Assembly: GCF_000515335.1 (NCBI RefSeq)
Contig: NZ_KI911563.1
Coordinates: forward strand, 77,735 to 141,734
DNA: 64,000 nt
Source: Cohnella panacarvi Gsoil 349
GTDB taxonomy: Bacteria > Bacillota > Bacilli > Paenibacillales > Paenibacillaceae
Direction of reading: 5' to 3'
The position numbers and the translations under genes are program-made. Positions 50,129-59,868 of this stretch are shown piece by piece (within the stretch, counting starts at the first letter, position 1; each line of letters opens with the position of its first letter). The notes under the pieces were generated by a model. That model was not told where the DNA came from and did no database searches. It saw nothing but the letters and a program-made list of their open reading frames with translations.

Positions 50129-51361
50129 TTACTCCTCCCGTTTGCGGGGTTTCTTCGGACGAATGAGCGCGGCGGTAAGAGCCAGCAGGATAAACACGGC
50201 GAAGCTGACGCATGCGACGGCGATCGTGTCGGGCAGCCGTTCCCAGCCGCTCGGCCAAGGAGCGGATGAGGTCCAGGCATCGAGCGCGGCCCAGCGGGTC
50301 GGCCAGAGCGAGTACATAAAGTTCGCCACCGGTTCGGATGTGGCGATGCGGGCGATCGGGAACGTGACGAGCAGCGCCGTCGCCCCATGAAGCAGCCGTC
50401 CGGCGATGACTCTGGCCCAAGGGAACTTGTCTTTGGCGCCGAAGGCCGCCCGGGCTTGAAGGAGTCCGCTCCAGCCGCTCCACGCGAGGACGGCGGCCAA
50501 GAGCGACGCGGCATACACGGGCGCGGAGGCGAACAAGTCGGATCGGCTGCTTTCGAAAGCGCCGAGGTGCATCTCGTAAATGCCCGGAAACGCGATCCAC
50601 AAGTCGCTGCCGGGAATCCAATATTGGATGAGCCGGATGACGACGGCGCTCATCATCATCAGTCCCCCGATCGCGAACAGCGTCGTGACCGATTGCGAGA
50701 CGGCGTCGGCCATCTGTTTGCCGAACGGCCGGCCGTCTTCGCGGCGCGCGTCGACAGCCGCGCGAATGGCTCTCCGCAGCAGCGCGCCTGGTTCGCGTAC
50801 GGGCGAAGCGGGCTGCTTGGGCGAGCGCGGCTTCGCGATTCGGGACCACAGGATGCCGGACAAGATCGCGGATAGCCACAATCCTATCGCGATCGACCAT
50901 CCTAAAGCGGCGGAATGCAGAAATCCGCAGCCGATGACGAGGATGACGAGGAACGGATTCGGGATGTGAGAGACGAGCAGCACCGTATCGACATCGTTCT
51001 CCAGCAGCATGCCGCGCTCTCTGAGCCGCGCCGTCTCTTTGGCGCCTGCCGGAACGCCTGCGGCCCAGCCGAAGGCGATCGCCCAACCGGACGTGCCGGG
51101 TAGGCGGAACAAGCCGCGCGTCAACGGCTCCGCTAGTATAGCGAGCCCGTGCAACAAGCCCGACGCACCGAGCAGGTCGGCTAATATCATCGGCGGGAGC
51201 AGAGCCGGGAATACGTTCTGCCACCAAATTTGCAAGCCGGATAACGAAGCCCGAAAAGCGTCCCCGGGCGAATATACGATGCCGGCAACGACGAGAAGCG
51301 CCGCCATCCCCATCGTTACCGATAAGGCGGCGTAGCGTCTGCGGTTCGCTCCCTTGTCCAT
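50129..51361 (-). CDS. ylbJ: Sporulation integral membrane protein YlbJ
   Basis: A 410-residue membrane protein with about nine hydrophobic segments. The nucleoside-recognition (Gate) domain is seen in WWQNVFPALLPPMILADLLGAS, AAGVPAGAKETARL and SHIPNPFLVIL. In B. subtilis YlbJ is a mother-cell or sporulation protein needed for spore heat resistance. The ATG follows GAGGGGAG; an upstream start would extend into tmcAL. It lies 78 bases downstream of tmcAL on the same strand, opposite to rsmD-coaD. Confidence 0.85.
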   Translation of the reverse strand: MDKGANRRRYAALSVTMGMAALLVVAGIVYSPGDAFRASLSGLQIWWQNVFPALLPPMILADLLGASGLLHGLAILAEPLTRGLFRLPGTSGWAIAFGWAAGVPAGAKETARLRERGMLLENDVDTVLLVSHIPNPFLVILVIGCGFLHSAALGWSIAIGLWLSAILSGILWSRIAKPRSPKQPASPVREPGALLRRAIRAAVDARREDGRPFGKQMADAVSQSVTTLFAIGGLMMMSAVVIRLIQYWIPGSDLWIAFPGIYEMHLGAFESSRSDLFASAPVYAASLLAAVLAWSGWSGLLQARAAFGAKDKFPWARVIAGRLLHGATALLVTFPIARIATSEPVANFMYSLWPTRWAALDAWTSSAPWPSGWERLPDTIAVACVSFAVFILLALTAALIRPKKPRKREE

Positions 51362-51438
51362 AGGCGCAAATCTCCCCTCGGGCGTAAATACATTACAATG
51401 TACGTCCCGAGGGAAGAGGATAGACCACCTTGTCCGTC

Positions 51439-52713
51439 TTATTCGATCAGACGGATCGGCGGCTGCGTATAATCCCGACGCGCATCGGCGGGCGAAGCGT
51501 CGCGGTAAGCGAGCGCGTATACGGCCGACGCCCGGGCATCTAGCGCCAAGTAAGGCCAGTCGCCCCGCGCCGCCGAGTCGACCACGGGAACGGACGCCGT
51601 TTTGCGCATACGACCGAGCAGACGCTGACCGCGTTCGGTGAAGCCGAGAACGCGCAAGTACTGAATGCCGCCTGCCAACCGGTCCGGCGCAAGCCATTCT
51701 TTGCGATGGCCAAGCAATATTCGCAGCAACGTTCTTTGAAGCTTCGTCCGGGTATATCGTTTCGTTTTCAGCCCATCCAGCAACGCTTCGACCGTCATCT
51801 CGGCAACTTCTCCAAGAACGTCGCGAATCCGATATTCAAGCCCTTCCGTCACCTCCGCGTATTCGCGAAGCTCGGATACGTCTTGCCCGAGCAACCGATG
51901 GAACAAGGGGCGGGCGAAGCTATCCCAGCGCAGCGGTCCGCGGCCCGCCGCGATTTCTCGCCGGAGTACGTCCAGCGTCGAAGGAGGCACGTACGGCGCA
52001 AGCCCCTCAAGCGAACCGTCTTCGCCGAACAGCAGCTTGCGTAGTGCGGTCGCGCTAGCGATTCGGACGTCCGTAATGTCCTCTTGATTGTACTCGGATT
52101 TCTCGCGGCGAACGCTATGGGGAACGATTCGGCTGCCGAGCTTGCGAAGGGCGATTAAATAATGCAAGCCGAGCGTATGATTAGGTTGTTCGAGCGTGAA
52201 AGCAAGATTCTCCCGCCCGATGCTCCGCAAGTAGGCTTGCGCGGCGCCGGTGAACGCCGCAGGGTAAGGCATTCCCCGCTTCAAGCAAGCTGCCAGCTCC
52301 GCAGCGAACGGCAACGGTTCTTCGGCCAGCATGGCGGCCATCGCGTCCAATGTTTCGACGTCGCCGCTTTCGCTGCCGAAGCAGAGGGAATCGACGACCC
52401 CCGTCGCGTGAAGGGTGGCGACTGCGCCGTAAGCGAACCATTGCGCGGGCTGGGCGCTATAGGCGACGGGAAGCTCGAGCACGAGGTCGCAGCCCGCCCG
52501 CAGCGCCATTTCCGCACGGGCCCACTTATCCAATAAAGCCGGCTCTCCGCGCTGAAGGAAGTTGCCGCTCATGACGGCGACGACGTTGTCAGCCCCCGTT
52601 ATTTTCCGCGATTGCTGCAAATGATAGAGATGACCGTTGTGAAGCGGATTATATTCAACGACTATGCCTACTGTTGACAACGGCATCATCTCTGAGTGAA
52701 TAATGGAAGACAT
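51439..52713 (-). CDS. tmcAL: tRNA(Met) cytidine acetate ligase (YlbM)
   Basis: A 424-residue nucleotidyltransferase-fold protein making N4-acetylcytidine at the elongator tRNA-Met wobble base using acetate and ATP. GIVVEYNPLHNGHLYHL has the HxGH motif (residues 25-28), followed by VVAVMSGNFLQRGEPAL and the central region GSESGDVETLDAM. AAGGAG lies 7 bases before the ATG. It is divergent from ylbN with a consensus promoter in between on the other strand. In Bacillus the gene order ylbJ-ylbK-ylbL-ylbM-ylbN includes ylbK and ylbL, which are missing here. Confidence 0.9.
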   Translation of the reverse strand: MSSIIHSEMMPLSTVGIVVEYNPLHNGHLYHLQQSRKITGADNVVAVMSGNFLQRGEPALLDKWARAEMALRAGCDLVLELPVAYSAQPAQWFAYGAVATLHATGVVDSLCFGSESGDVETLDAMAAMLAEEPLPFAAELAACLKRGMPYPAAFTGAAQAYLRSIGRENLAFTLEQPNHTLGLHYLIALRKLGSRIVPHSVRREKSEYNQEDITDVRIASATALRKLLFGEDGSLEGLAPYVPPSTLDVLRREIAAGRGPLRWDSFARPLFHRLLGQDVSELREYAEVTEGLEYRIRDVLGEVAEMTVEALLDGLKTKRYTRTKLQRTLLRILLGHRKEWLAPDRLAGGIQYLRVLGFTERGQRLLGRMRKTASVPVVDSAARGDWPYLALDARASAVYALAYRDASPADARRDYTQPPIRLIE

Positions 52714-52857
52714 GGCGGGCTCCTTAGGTGCCAAAATGGGATAACCTGTCAACCTCAATATAGCATGATGCGCCGGGGAATAGAAACCGCGGGAAGAAGC
52801 GCTGCAACGGTCGCGGAGAACCCGCGCGCCAAGCAAAGTTCAGCCGATCTGAAATTG

Positions 52858-52887
52858 TTGACAAATGACCGTAAATCTCGATATAAT
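52858..52887 (+). promoter_or_regulatory. Consensus sigma-A promoter of ylbN-rpmF
   Basis: A perfect TTGACA and a perfect TATAAT are separated by 18 bases, 27 bases upstream of the start codon. It is the strongest-looking promoter in the window, suited to a ribosomal protein operon. Confidence 0.85.
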
Positions 52888-52914
52888 AATTTTTGTTTGT
52901 TTGGAGTGATATCA

Positions 52915-53433
52915 TTGTTGCTTAACGTACAAGAGCTCGTAGCCCGGCAAGCGCCGGTTCAATTGAAAGGATCGCTTAACGCGGCCGATGTTTTTCGCGG
53001 CAACACGGAATACGTTCCGTTAAGTCCAGTCGAATACACGCTCGCCGCGCAACCGGCAGATGATCTCATCATTTTGACCGGAACGCTTTCCTGCAGCGTA
53101 CGAACGCAATGCTCTCGTTGTCTGGATGCGATCGAGCAGGAGCTTCAACTTCCTATCGATGTGAAGCTGCAGCTCGTGGAAGATCCGGACGCGGAGTTCG
53201 ATGAAGAAGACGAAGCGATTCCGGTAGCCGGCGAACGCATCGATCTTGAACCTTTCCTGGTTGAAGAATTGGTCGTTCAATTGCCGTACGCGCCGTTATG
53301 CGGCGAAGATTGCAAGGGGCTGTGCCCGGAATGCGGTACGAATCGAAATGAACAATCATGCGGCTGCAATACGGCGAAGATCGATCCTCGCCTGGCGGCG
53401 CTACAAGATTGGTTTAAACCCCAGCAAGAGTAG
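52915..53433 (+). CDS. YceD/DUF177 family protein (YlbN), linked to rRNA or ribosome biogenesis
   Basis: A 172-residue protein with the family core CSRCLDAIEQELQ and a C-terminal Cys cluster (CGEDCKGLCPECGTN then CGC). DUF177 proteins are always next to rpmF and in plants and bacteria affect 23S rRNA accumulation; the molecular role is uncertain. TTG start with GGAGTG at 9 bases; a second TTG immediately follows. Co-transcribed with rpmF, 36 bases downstream. Confidence 0.88.
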   Translation: MLLNVQELVARQAPVQLKGSLNAADVFRGNTEYVPLSPVEYTLAAQPADDLIILTGTLSCSVRTQCSRCLDAIEQELQLPIDVKLQLVEDPDAEFDEEDEAIPVAGERIDLEPFLVEELVVQLPYAPLCGEDCKGLCPECGTNRNEQSCGCNTAKIDPRLAALQDWFKPQQE

Positions 53434-53469
53434 TCGGCAGCTCAGGACTCTGATAAGGAGGTGGGAACA

Positions 53470-53643
53470 ATGGCAGTACCTTTTGGAAAAACATCGAAAT
53501 CCCGCAAAAATAAGCGTCGCACGCACTTCAAATTGGTCGTTCCAGGCATGGTGAAATGCGATAACTGCGGCGAATTGAAATTGGCGCACCGCGTTTGCAA
53601 AGTATGCGGTACGTACAAAGCGCGCGAAATCATTAAGCAATAA
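53470..53643 (+). CDS. rpmF: 50S ribosomal protein L32
   Basis: A 57-residue protein: [19 protein letters not shown], then [20 protein letters not shown], the zinc-ribbon (C+) form of L32. AAGGAGGTG lies 6 bases before the ATG. A structured terminator region follows. Confidence 0.96.
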   Translation: MAVPFGKTSKSRKNKRRTHFKLVVPGMVKCDNCGELKLAHRVCKVCGTYKAREIIKQ

Positions 53644-53651
53644 TGCTTAAG

Positions 53652-53740
53652 CGCGCCAGGAGCGGCGGCGGAGGTCCGCGATCGACCATCTTTGGACGAT
53701 CCGGGCGTTCTCCTCGTTGCAACCTGGCGCGTTTTTCTTT
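53652..53740 (+). terminator. Structured terminator region after rpmF
   Basis: CGCGCCAGG (53652-53660) pairs with CCTGGCGCG (53723-53731), followed by TTTTTCTTT. The 62-base interior contains its own stem GATCG-A-CCA / TGG-A-CGATC. Such a large branched structure is unusual for a simple terminator. Confidence 0.6.
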
Positions 53741-53747
53741 ATACTCT

Positions 53748-53765
53748 TTTTGGTACCTGGTAATA
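53748..53765. promoter_or_regulatory. FapR operator
   Basis: TTTGGTACCTGGTAATAA matches the FapR palindrome of Bacillus (TTAGTACCTGNTACTAA) at the core GTACCTGGTA. It lies 48 bases before fapR, so FapR represses its own operon until malonyl-CoA rises. The overlapping promoter is not clear by eye. Confidence 0.75.
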
Positions 53766-53813
53766 AAGGCTACATACAGGGGTAATAACCCGTATAGAAA
53801 GCGGTGGTGAACG

Positions 53814-54383
53814 TTGGAACGGCTTCCGAAACGACAGCGTCACCAGGAGCTAAGCCGGCTTCTGGAAGAAAACCCGTTCCTCACCGACCGGGAGCTGACG
53901 CGACTCTTGAAGGTCAGCATCCAAACGATACGCTTAGACCGATTAGAGCTTGCCATACCCGAGCTAAGGGAAAGACTGAAGCTCATGGCGGAGCGCTCGC
54001 ACGACTCGGTTCGTTCTTTGCCGTTGCACGAGGTCATCGGCGATATCGTCGACCTGCAGTTGGACAAGAGCGGCATCTCGTTATTCGAGATGAACGAAGA
54101 ACACGTATTTTCCCGCAGCGGCATCGCAAGGGGACATCATGTGTTCGCGCAAGCGAACTCGCTCGCCGTGGCGGTCATCAACGACGAGATCGCGCTAACC
54201 GCTTCCGCGGACATTCGGTTCGTCAGGCCTGTAAAGCTAGGCGAGAAATGTATCGCGAAAGCGTATGTGAGATCCAGCGGCGGACAAAAAGCAAAAGTCG
54301 AAGTATTTACTTACGTTGGCGAAGAGATGGTATTCCAAGGGAATTTCGTCATATACCGGTCTGCAGCGGAATCGAAAACCTAA
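53814..54383 (+). CDS. fapR: FapR, malonyl-CoA-responsive repressor of lipid synthesis
   Basis: A 189-residue regulator with an N-terminal DeoR-like helix-turn-helix (about 1-60; TDRELTRLLKVSIQTIRLDR) and a C-terminal hot-dog domain binding malonyl-CoA (EEHVFSRSGIARGHHVFAQA, then RFVRPV, GQKAKVEVFTYVGEEMVFQG). TTG start with GGTGGTGA upstream. First gene of the fatty acid and phospholipid operon with its operator just upstream. Confidence 0.95.
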   Translation: MERLPKRQRHQELSRLLEENPFLTDRELTRLLKVSIQTIRLDRLELAIPELRERLKLMAERSHDSVRSLPLHEVIGDIVDLQLDKSGISLFEMNEEHVFSRSGIARGHHVFAQANSLAVAVINDEIALTASADIRFVRPVKLGEKCIAKAYVRSSGGQKAKVEVFTYVGEEMVFQGNFVIYRSAAESKT

Positions 54384-54398
54384 GAGGAGTGACCTACA

Positions 54399-55388
54399 TT
54401 GCGGATAGCGATAGATGCAATGGGCGGGGATCACGCGCCGCGCGCGCAAGTCGAAAGCGCGCTGGCGGCAGCCGCCGAATGGCCGGACACGCACCTTATT
54501 CTCGTGGGCAAACCGGAACGAATTCAGCCGCTGCTAGGAGCGAACCCGCCGTCTAATATTACGGTCGAGCCAGCCGACGAGGTTATCGAAAGCGATGACG
54601 AACCGGTAAGGGCAGTGAGGAGAAAGCCGAATTCTTCCATGGTCGTTGCCGGGCGGATGGTGAAGGAAGGACGCGCGGACGCCATGATATCCGCGGGCAA
54701 CACCGGAGCGCTGATGGCGGTCGGATTATTGCTGCTCGGCCGGCTTAACGGCATCGATCGTCCGGCGCTTGCGCCGATGTTTCCTTCCGCGGATAACGTA
54801 GGCGTTCTCGCGCTCGACATGGGCGCGAACATGGACGCCAAACCGGAGCACTTATTACAATACGCACTCATGGGAACGATTTATAGAGCCAAGGTTCACG
54901 GGATGGACAAACCACGCGTCGGATTGCTGAACGTCGGCACGGAGCAAGCCAAAGGCAACGAGTTGACGAAAGCGGCGTTCGATCTGCTTAACCAAGCGCC
55001 GATCCATTTCGTCGGCAACATCGAGGCCCGGGACGTTCTGAATCGCGCTTGCGACGTTATCGTGTGCGACGGTTTTTCCGGCAATATCATGTTGAAAGCT
55101 TTCGAAGGGGCGGCGTCATCGATTTTCTCGCTCCTGCGCGAGGAGCTGACGTCTTCCTGGAAGACGAAGCTCGCGGCTGCGATCTTGAAGCCGAGCTTCC
55201 GCCGCGTCAGAAGACGGATGGATTACAACGAATACAACGGAGCGCCTTTGCTCGGCGTTAACGGTCTCGTCGTGAAAGGACACGGTTCCTCCGATGCCAA
55301 AGCGATGAAAACCGCAATCCGGCATACGCGGACGGCGATCGGCAACGGTTTGATCGCGGCGTTAACCGAAGAATTCAGCGGAAAGTGA
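54399..55388 (+). CDS. plsX: Phosphate acyltransferase PlsX
   Basis: A 329-residue enzyme forming acyl-phosphate from acyl-ACP, the first step of phospholipid synthesis with PlsY. RIAIDAMGGDHAPRAQVESA, NTGALMAVGLLLLGRL, VGLLNVGTEQAKGNEL and CDGFSGNIMLKAFEG are signatures. TTG start after AAGAGGAGTG. Its stop overlaps the fabH start. Confidence 0.95.
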   Translation: MRIAIDAMGGDHAPRAQVESALAAAAEWPDTHLILVGKPERIQPLLGANPPSNITVEPADEVIESDDEPVRAVRRKPNSSMVVAGRMVKEGRADAMISAGNTGALMAVGLLLLGRLNGIDRPALAPMFPSADNVGVLALDMGANMDAKPEHLLQYALMGTIYRAKVHGMDKPRVGLLNVGTEQAKGNELTKAAFDLLNQAPIHFVGNIEARDVLNRACDVIVCDGFSGNIMLKAFEGAASSIFSLLREELTSSWKTKLAAAILKPSFRRVRRRMDYNEYNGAPLLGVNGLVVKGHGSSDAKAMKTAIRHTRTAIGNGLIAALTEEFSGK

Positions 55389-56386
55389 GCGAAATTGCAA
55401 TGAAAGACATCTCCGTCGGCATACTCGGTACCGGCAAATACGTACCTGATAACCGATTAACGAACGAGCAGTTGGAAACGATGGTCGAGACGAACAACGA
55501 TTGGATCGTCACGATGACCGGCATTAAGGAAAGACGGATCGTCGGCGAAGGCCAGGCGACGTCCGATCTGGCTTACGAAGCATCGCTTCGCGCCATGGAA
55601 GCGGCAGGCGTCACGGCCGACCAGATCGATCTGATCATCGTCGCGACGATTACGCCGGACATGTTCTTCCCTTCGACGGCTTGCTTGCTTCAAGAGAAGC
55701 TCGGAGCGAAGAGAGCGGCCGCGTACGACTTGTCCGCCGCATGCTCCGGATTTATCTATGGAATCGCGAGCGCAACCGGATTCATCAAGATGGGCATGTA
55801 CAAGCGTGTGCTTGTCGTCGGAGCCGAATCGTTGTCGCGAATAACGGATTACACGGACAGGAATACGTGCATCCTGTTCGGAGACGGCGCGGGCGCGGTC
55901 GTGCTAGGCGAAGTGCCGGAAGGCAGAGGCTTCCGATCGTTCGAGCTGGGCGCGGACGGTTCCGGCGGAGAGCTGCTCCGCATTTGCGGCGGCGGATCGA
56001 GGTTGCCTTCCTCCGAGCAAACGGTCGCGGATCGCCGTCATTTCATCGAGATGAACGGACGCGAAGTGTTCAAATTCGCGGTTCGCATCATGGGCAATGC
56101 AGCGGAAGAGGCGCTTGCGAAGGCTGGGCTGTCGAAGGAGAATATCGACTTGCTCATCCCGCACCAGGCGAATATCCGCATTGTCCAGTCCGCGCTCGAT
56201 CGTCTGAACCTCACGAACGACAAATGCATGATCAATATCGATAAATACGGCAACATGTCCGCCGCTTCGATTCCGGTTGCGCTTGCCGAAGCGGTGGAAG
56301 AAGGGCGCGTCAAGGAAGGCGATTGCCTCGTATTCGTCGGCTTCGGCGGCGGTTTGACTTGGGGCGCGTCCACTTTGATCTGGTAG
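55385..56386 (+). CDS. fabH: Beta-ketoacyl-ACP synthase III
   Basis: A 333-residue condensing enzyme that starts fatty acid synthesis from acyl-CoA. Catalytic triad: LSAACSGF (Cys120), IPHQANIRI (His) and GNMSAASIP (Asn). In branched-chain-lipid bacteria it selects the primer. GTG start overlaps the plsX stop; ATG at 55400 is an alternative with a weaker site. Confidence 0.95.
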   Translation: MSEIAMKDISVGILGTGKYVPDNRLTNEQLETMVETNNDWIVTMTGIKERRIVGEGQATSDLAYEASLRAMEAAGVTADQIDLIIVATITPDMFFPSTACLLQEKLGAKRAAAYDLSAACSGFIYGIASATGFIKMGMYKRVLVVGAESLSRITDYTDRNTCILFGDGAGAVVLGEVPEGRGFRSFELGADGSGGELLRICGGGSRLPSSEQTVADRRHFIEMNGREVFKFAVRIMGNAAEEALAKAGLSKENIDLLIPHQANIRIVQSALDRLNLTNDKCMINIDKYGNMSAASIPVALAEAVEEGRVKEGDCLVFVGFGGGLTWGASTLIW

Positions 56387-56398
56387 GAGGGTTTCCAC

Positions 56399-57328
56399 TT
56401 GGGTAAAATCGCATTCGTGTTCCCCGGCCAAGGCGCTCAGGCGGTAGGCATGGGCAAGGACGCATACGACGGGAACGCCGCATCGCGCGACGTGTTCGAT
56501 CGGGCGGATTCCGCGCTCGGCTTCTCGATCAGCAAGCTCAGCTTCGAAGGACCCGAAGAGGAGCTTCGCCAAACGGCGAACACGCAGCCCGCGCTCCTGG
56601 CGACCAGTATCGCGTTGCTCGAAGCATATAAGTCGCAAGGCGTTAAGCCGGACTTCGTCGCTGGTCACTCCCTAGGGGAATATAGCGCGCTAGTCGCGGC
56701 CGGCGTGCTTGGCTTCGAAGACGCGATCCGCCTCGTGCGGGCCCGCGGACAGTTCATGGAGCAAGCGGTTCCGAGCGGACAAGGCGCGATGGCCGCCGTG
56801 CTCGGCGCGGAGCGCGACGCGCTCGCCGCATTATGCGCGGACGTTACCGCGAACGTCGGCACGGTCGAGCTCGCTAACGTCAATTGTCCGGGGCAGATCG
56901 TCGTATCCGGCTCCACGGCAGGCGTCGCCGAAATCGGCAATCGCGGCAAAGAAGCCGGAGCAAAGCGGGTTATCCCGCTCGAAGTCAGCGGACCTTTCCA
57001 CTCCAGTCTGATGAAGCCTGCGGCCGATCGACTTGCCTCCGAGCTCGCGAAAGTCGTATTCAACGATGCGGCGGTACCCGTCGTCGCGAACGTGAACGCG
57101 CGGCCGGTGACTTCCGGCGAGGAGCTGCGGAAGCTGCTCGCCCTGCAAGTGGTGTCTCCTGTGCAATGGGAAGATACGATCAAATGGCTGATTTCGGAAG
57201 GCGTAGACACGTTCGTGGAGATCGGCTCGGGCACGGTGCTGTCCGGACTGATCAAGAAAACCGATAAATCCGTTCAGGCGATCCCGGTGAACACGGCGGC
57301 CGCAGCCGCAGGCGCCGTCACGCAATAA
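56399..57328 (+). CDS. fabD: Malonyl-CoA:ACP transacylase
   Basis: A 309-residue acyltransferase with VFPGQGAQ (7-14), the active GHSLGEY (Ser91) and the GPFHSSLM His site. It loads malonate onto ACP. TTG start with GGAGGG upstream, 12 bases after fabH. The C-terminus is Ala-rich. Confidence 0.95.
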   Translation: MGKIAFVFPGQGAQAVGMGKDAYDGNAASRDVFDRADSALGFSISKLSFEGPEEELRQTANTQPALLATSIALLEAYKSQGVKPDFVAGHSLGEYSALVAAGVLGFEDAIRLVRARGQFMEQAVPSGQGAMAAVLGAERDALAALCADVTANVGTVELANVNCPGQIVVSGSTAGVAEIGNRGKEAGAKRVIPLEVSGPFHSSLMKPAADRLASELAKVVFNDAAVPVVANVNARPVTSGEELRKLLALQVVSPVQWEDTIKWLISEGVDTFVEIGSGTVLSGLIKKTDKSVQAIPVNTAAAAAGAVTQ

Positions 57329-57349
57329 GACGCAAGCAGGAGAGGGTGA

Positions 57350-58111
57350 ATGATGATGGCGATGTGGGATTTGAACGGTAAAACCGCGCTCGTCACCGGC
57401 GCTTCCCGCGGCATCGGCCGCGCGATCGCGATCGGGCTGGCGGAAGCCGGTGCGGACGTTGCGGTCAACTACTCGGGCAGCGAGGCTGCCGCGGCGGAAA
57501 CCGTCAAGGCGATCGAAGCGCTCGGACGCAAGGCGATCATGATCAAGGCGAACGTCGGCAAGTCCGCCGAGTTCGACGATATGCTGGCGAAGACGCTGGA
57601 AGCATTCGGCGGCAAGCTGGATATTCTCGTGAATAATGCCGGTATTACCCGTGACAACCTAATCATGCGCATGAAAGAAGAAGATTTCGACGAAGTGATC
57701 GAGACGAACCTGAAAGGCGTGTTCAACGGCATTAAAGCCGTTACCCGCCCGATGATGAAGCAACGCTCCGGACGGATCATTAACATCTCGTCCGTCGTCG
57801 GCGTGCTCGGCAACGCCGGGCAAGCGAACTACGTCGCGGCGAAAGCCGGCGTCATCGGCCTGACGAAGTCGGCTGCCAAGGAGCTGGCATCGCGCGGCAT
57901 TACCGTGAATACGGTAGCGCCGGGGTTCATCGTCTCGGACATGACCGACAAATTGCCGGAAGAAGCTCGCGCGAAGATATTGTCCGAGATTCCGCTCGCC
58001 CGCATGGGCCGTCCGGAGGACATCGCGGCTGCCGTCGTCTTTCTCTCTTCCGATGCCGCGTCGTATATGACCGGCCAGACGATTCACGTAGACGGCGGAA
58101 TGTACATGTAA
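57350..58111 (+). CDS. fabG: 3-oxoacyl-ACP reductase
   Basis: A 253-residue short-chain dehydrogenase. NADPH loop [15 protein letters not shown], catalytic Ser148, Tyr161 and Lys165 with normal spacing, and the [11 protein letters not shown] loop. Several ATG codons at the start; the first one after AGGAGAGGGTGA was used. It may start a few residues later. Confidence 0.95.
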   Translation: MMMAMWDLNGKTALVTGASRGIGRAIAIGLAEAGADVAVNYSGSEAAAAETVKAIEALGRKAIMIKANVGKSAEFDDMLAKTLEAFGGKLDILVNNAGITRDNLIMRMKEEDFDEVIETNLKGVFNGIKAVTRPMMKQRSGRIINISSVVGVLGNAGQANYVAAKAGVIGLTKSAAKELASRGITVNTVAPGFIVSDMTDKLPEEARAKILSEIPLARMGRPEDIAAAVVFLSSDAASYMTGQTIHVDGGMYM

Positions 58112-58185
58112 AATAGGCGCACGGTACCCGTCCGGGCGCGCACGGACTGCGCGATAGCGTGCTGGATTTTTGTCCATGATTCACG

Positions 58186-58191
58186 TATAAT
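58186..58191 (+). promoter_or_regulatory. Possible -10 element ahead of acpP
   Basis: A perfect TATAAT, 21 bases before the acpP ATG; the best -35 (TGGATT, 17-base spacer) is weak. acpP often has an internal promoter for high expression. Confidence 0.4.
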
Positions 58192-58212
58192 ACGTTAAGG
58201 GAGGTGAACCGG

Positions 58213-58446
58213 ATGTCCGATGTTTATGATCGCGTTAAACGCATCGTTATCGAACGCCTGGGAGTTGAAGAGGCGGAAGTAACCGCCGAAGCATCCTTCA
58301 AAGACGACTTAGGCGCTGACTCTCTCGATGTGGTAGAACTCGTTATGGAACTCGAGGACGAATTCGACCTGGAGATTTCCGACGAAGATGCAGAGAAGAT
58401 CACTACGGTGGGAGAAGTCGTTAAATACATACAATCTCATTCGTAA
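58213..58446 (+). CDS. acpP: Acyl carrier protein
   Basis: A 77-residue acidic four-helix protein with the phosphopantetheine site [10 protein letters not shown] (Ser37). GGGAGGTGAACC precedes the ATG. A small inverted repeat follows, which may raise acpP expression relative to fabF. Confidence 0.97.
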   Translation: MSDVYDRVKRIVIERLGVEEAEVTAEASFKDDLGADSLDVVELVMELEDEFDLEISDEDAEKITTVGEVVKYIQSHS

Positions 58447-58457
58447 TGATCGATCGG

Positions 58458-58482
58458 GTCCCGTTATCCTAACGGGACTTCT
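58458..58482 (+). terminator. Weak terminator or attenuator between acpP and fabF
   Basis: GTCCCGTTA and TAACGGGAC form a perfect 9-bp stem with a 3-base loop; followed by TTCTCC rather than a T-run, so readthrough into fabF is likely. Confidence 0.5.
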
Positions 58483-58548
58483 CCACATTCATGAGTCTAT
58501 TCCCGTCAGCGGGAGAGGCGATTGATATCCCTTGAAGAGGTGAAGCTG

Positions 58549-59787
58549 TTGAAGCACCGCGTCGTGGTTACCGGTATGGGAGTCGTAACGTCTCTCGGAT
58601 CCGATTTGCCTACGTTATGGAATAACCTGCTCGCCGGCAAGTCCGGCATTAGCAGAATAGAAGCATTCGATACATCCGAATATACGACGAAGATCGCGGC
58701 AGAGATTAAAGACTTCGATCCGTCCGTCTATATCGATAAGAAAGATCTCCGCAAAATGGACCGTTTCGTGCAGTTCGGCGTCTCCGCCAGTAAGATGGCG
58801 ATCGAAGACGCGGGGCTCGTGATCGGCGAGAACGCGGATCCCGATAAAGTAGGCGTCGTCGTCGGTTCCGGCATCGGCGGACTCGGCACATGGGAAGACC
58901 AGCACACGATTCTGATGAACAAAGGTCCCCGCCGCGTCAGCCCGTTCTTCATTCCGATGATGATCGCGAACATGGCCAGCGGCCAAATCTCGATGATTAC
59001 CGGCGCGAAAGGACCGAACACGGCTGCCGTGTCGGCTTGCGCGACGGGTACGCATTCGATCGGCGATTCTTTCAAAATGATCCAGCGCGGAGACGCCGAC
59101 GTCATGATCTGCGGCGGCGCGGAAGCGACGATCCGTCCGATCGGCATGGCCGGCTTCTGCTCGATGAGAGCGATGAGCACGCGCAACGAAGAGCCCGAGA
59201 AAGCGAGCCGCCCGTTCGATGTCGACCGCGACGGTTTCGTCATGGGCGAAGGGTCGGGTGTAATGGTGCTGGAGTCGCTGGAGCATGCCAAAGCCCGCGG
59301 CGCCAAAATTTACGCGGAAGTAATCGGCTACGGCATGAGCGGCGACGCGTTCGACATGGTCGAGCCGGATCCGGAAGGCGCGGCGCGCAGCATGAACAAA
59401 GCGATTAAAGACGCGGGCATCGAGCCTGCGGACATCGATTATATTAACGCGCACGGCACTTCGACGCCTGTCGGCGACAAATCGGAAACGACGGCGATCA
59501 AGAAAGTGTTCGGCGAGCATGCGTACAAGCTGGCTGTCAGCTCCACGAAGTCGATGACCGGGCACCTGCTCGGCGCTGCCGGCGGCGTGGAAGCCGTCAT
59601 CGTAGGCTTGACGCTGCAGAACGGCGAAATTCCGCCGACGGCTAACTTGGACAATCAAGATCCTGAATTGGATTTGGATTATGTTCCGAACAAGCCGCGC
59701 AAGGCGGACGTTAAGATCGCGCTCTCGAACTCCTTCGGATTCGGCGGGCACAACGCTACGATCATTATGCGTAAATATGAAGCCTAA
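58549..59787 (+). CDS. fabF: Beta-ketoacyl-ACP synthase II
   Basis: A 412-residue elongation condensing enzyme. Catalytic Cys164 in [21 protein letters not shown] and [13 protein letters not shown] supply the two His. TTG was chosen because GAGGTGA lies 6 bases before it and it yields the typical [18 protein letters not shown]-terminus; an earlier TTG at 58522 is less likely. Its position between acpP and rnc differs from B. subtilis, where fabF is elsewhere. Confidence 0.95.
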   Translation: MKHRVVVTGMGVVTSLGSDLPTLWNNLLAGKSGISRIEAFDTSEYTTKIAAEIKDFDPSVYIDKKDLRKMDRFVQFGVSASKMAIEDAGLVIGENADPDKVGVVVGSGIGGLGTWEDQHTILMNKGPRRVSPFFIPMMIANMASGQISMITGAKGPNTAAVSACATGTHSIGDSFKMIQRGDADVMICGGAEATIRPIGMAGFCSMRAMSTRNEEPEKASRPFDVDRDGFVMGEGSGVMVLESLEHAKARGAKIYAEVIGYGMSGDAFDMVEPDPEGAARSMNKAIKDAGIEPADIDYINAHGTSTPVGDKSETTAIKKVFGEHAYKLAVSSTKSMTGHLLGAAGGVEAVIVGLTLQNGEIPPTANLDNQDPELDLDYVPNKPRKADVKIALSNSFGFGGHNATIIMRKYEA

Positions 59788-59868
59788 TTAGAAGTGCGTG
59801 AACGTCGACGCAGGCGGCTTATGCCGTCTGCGTTGGTTGTTTTACGCGACGAGAATCGGGGTGACGAC

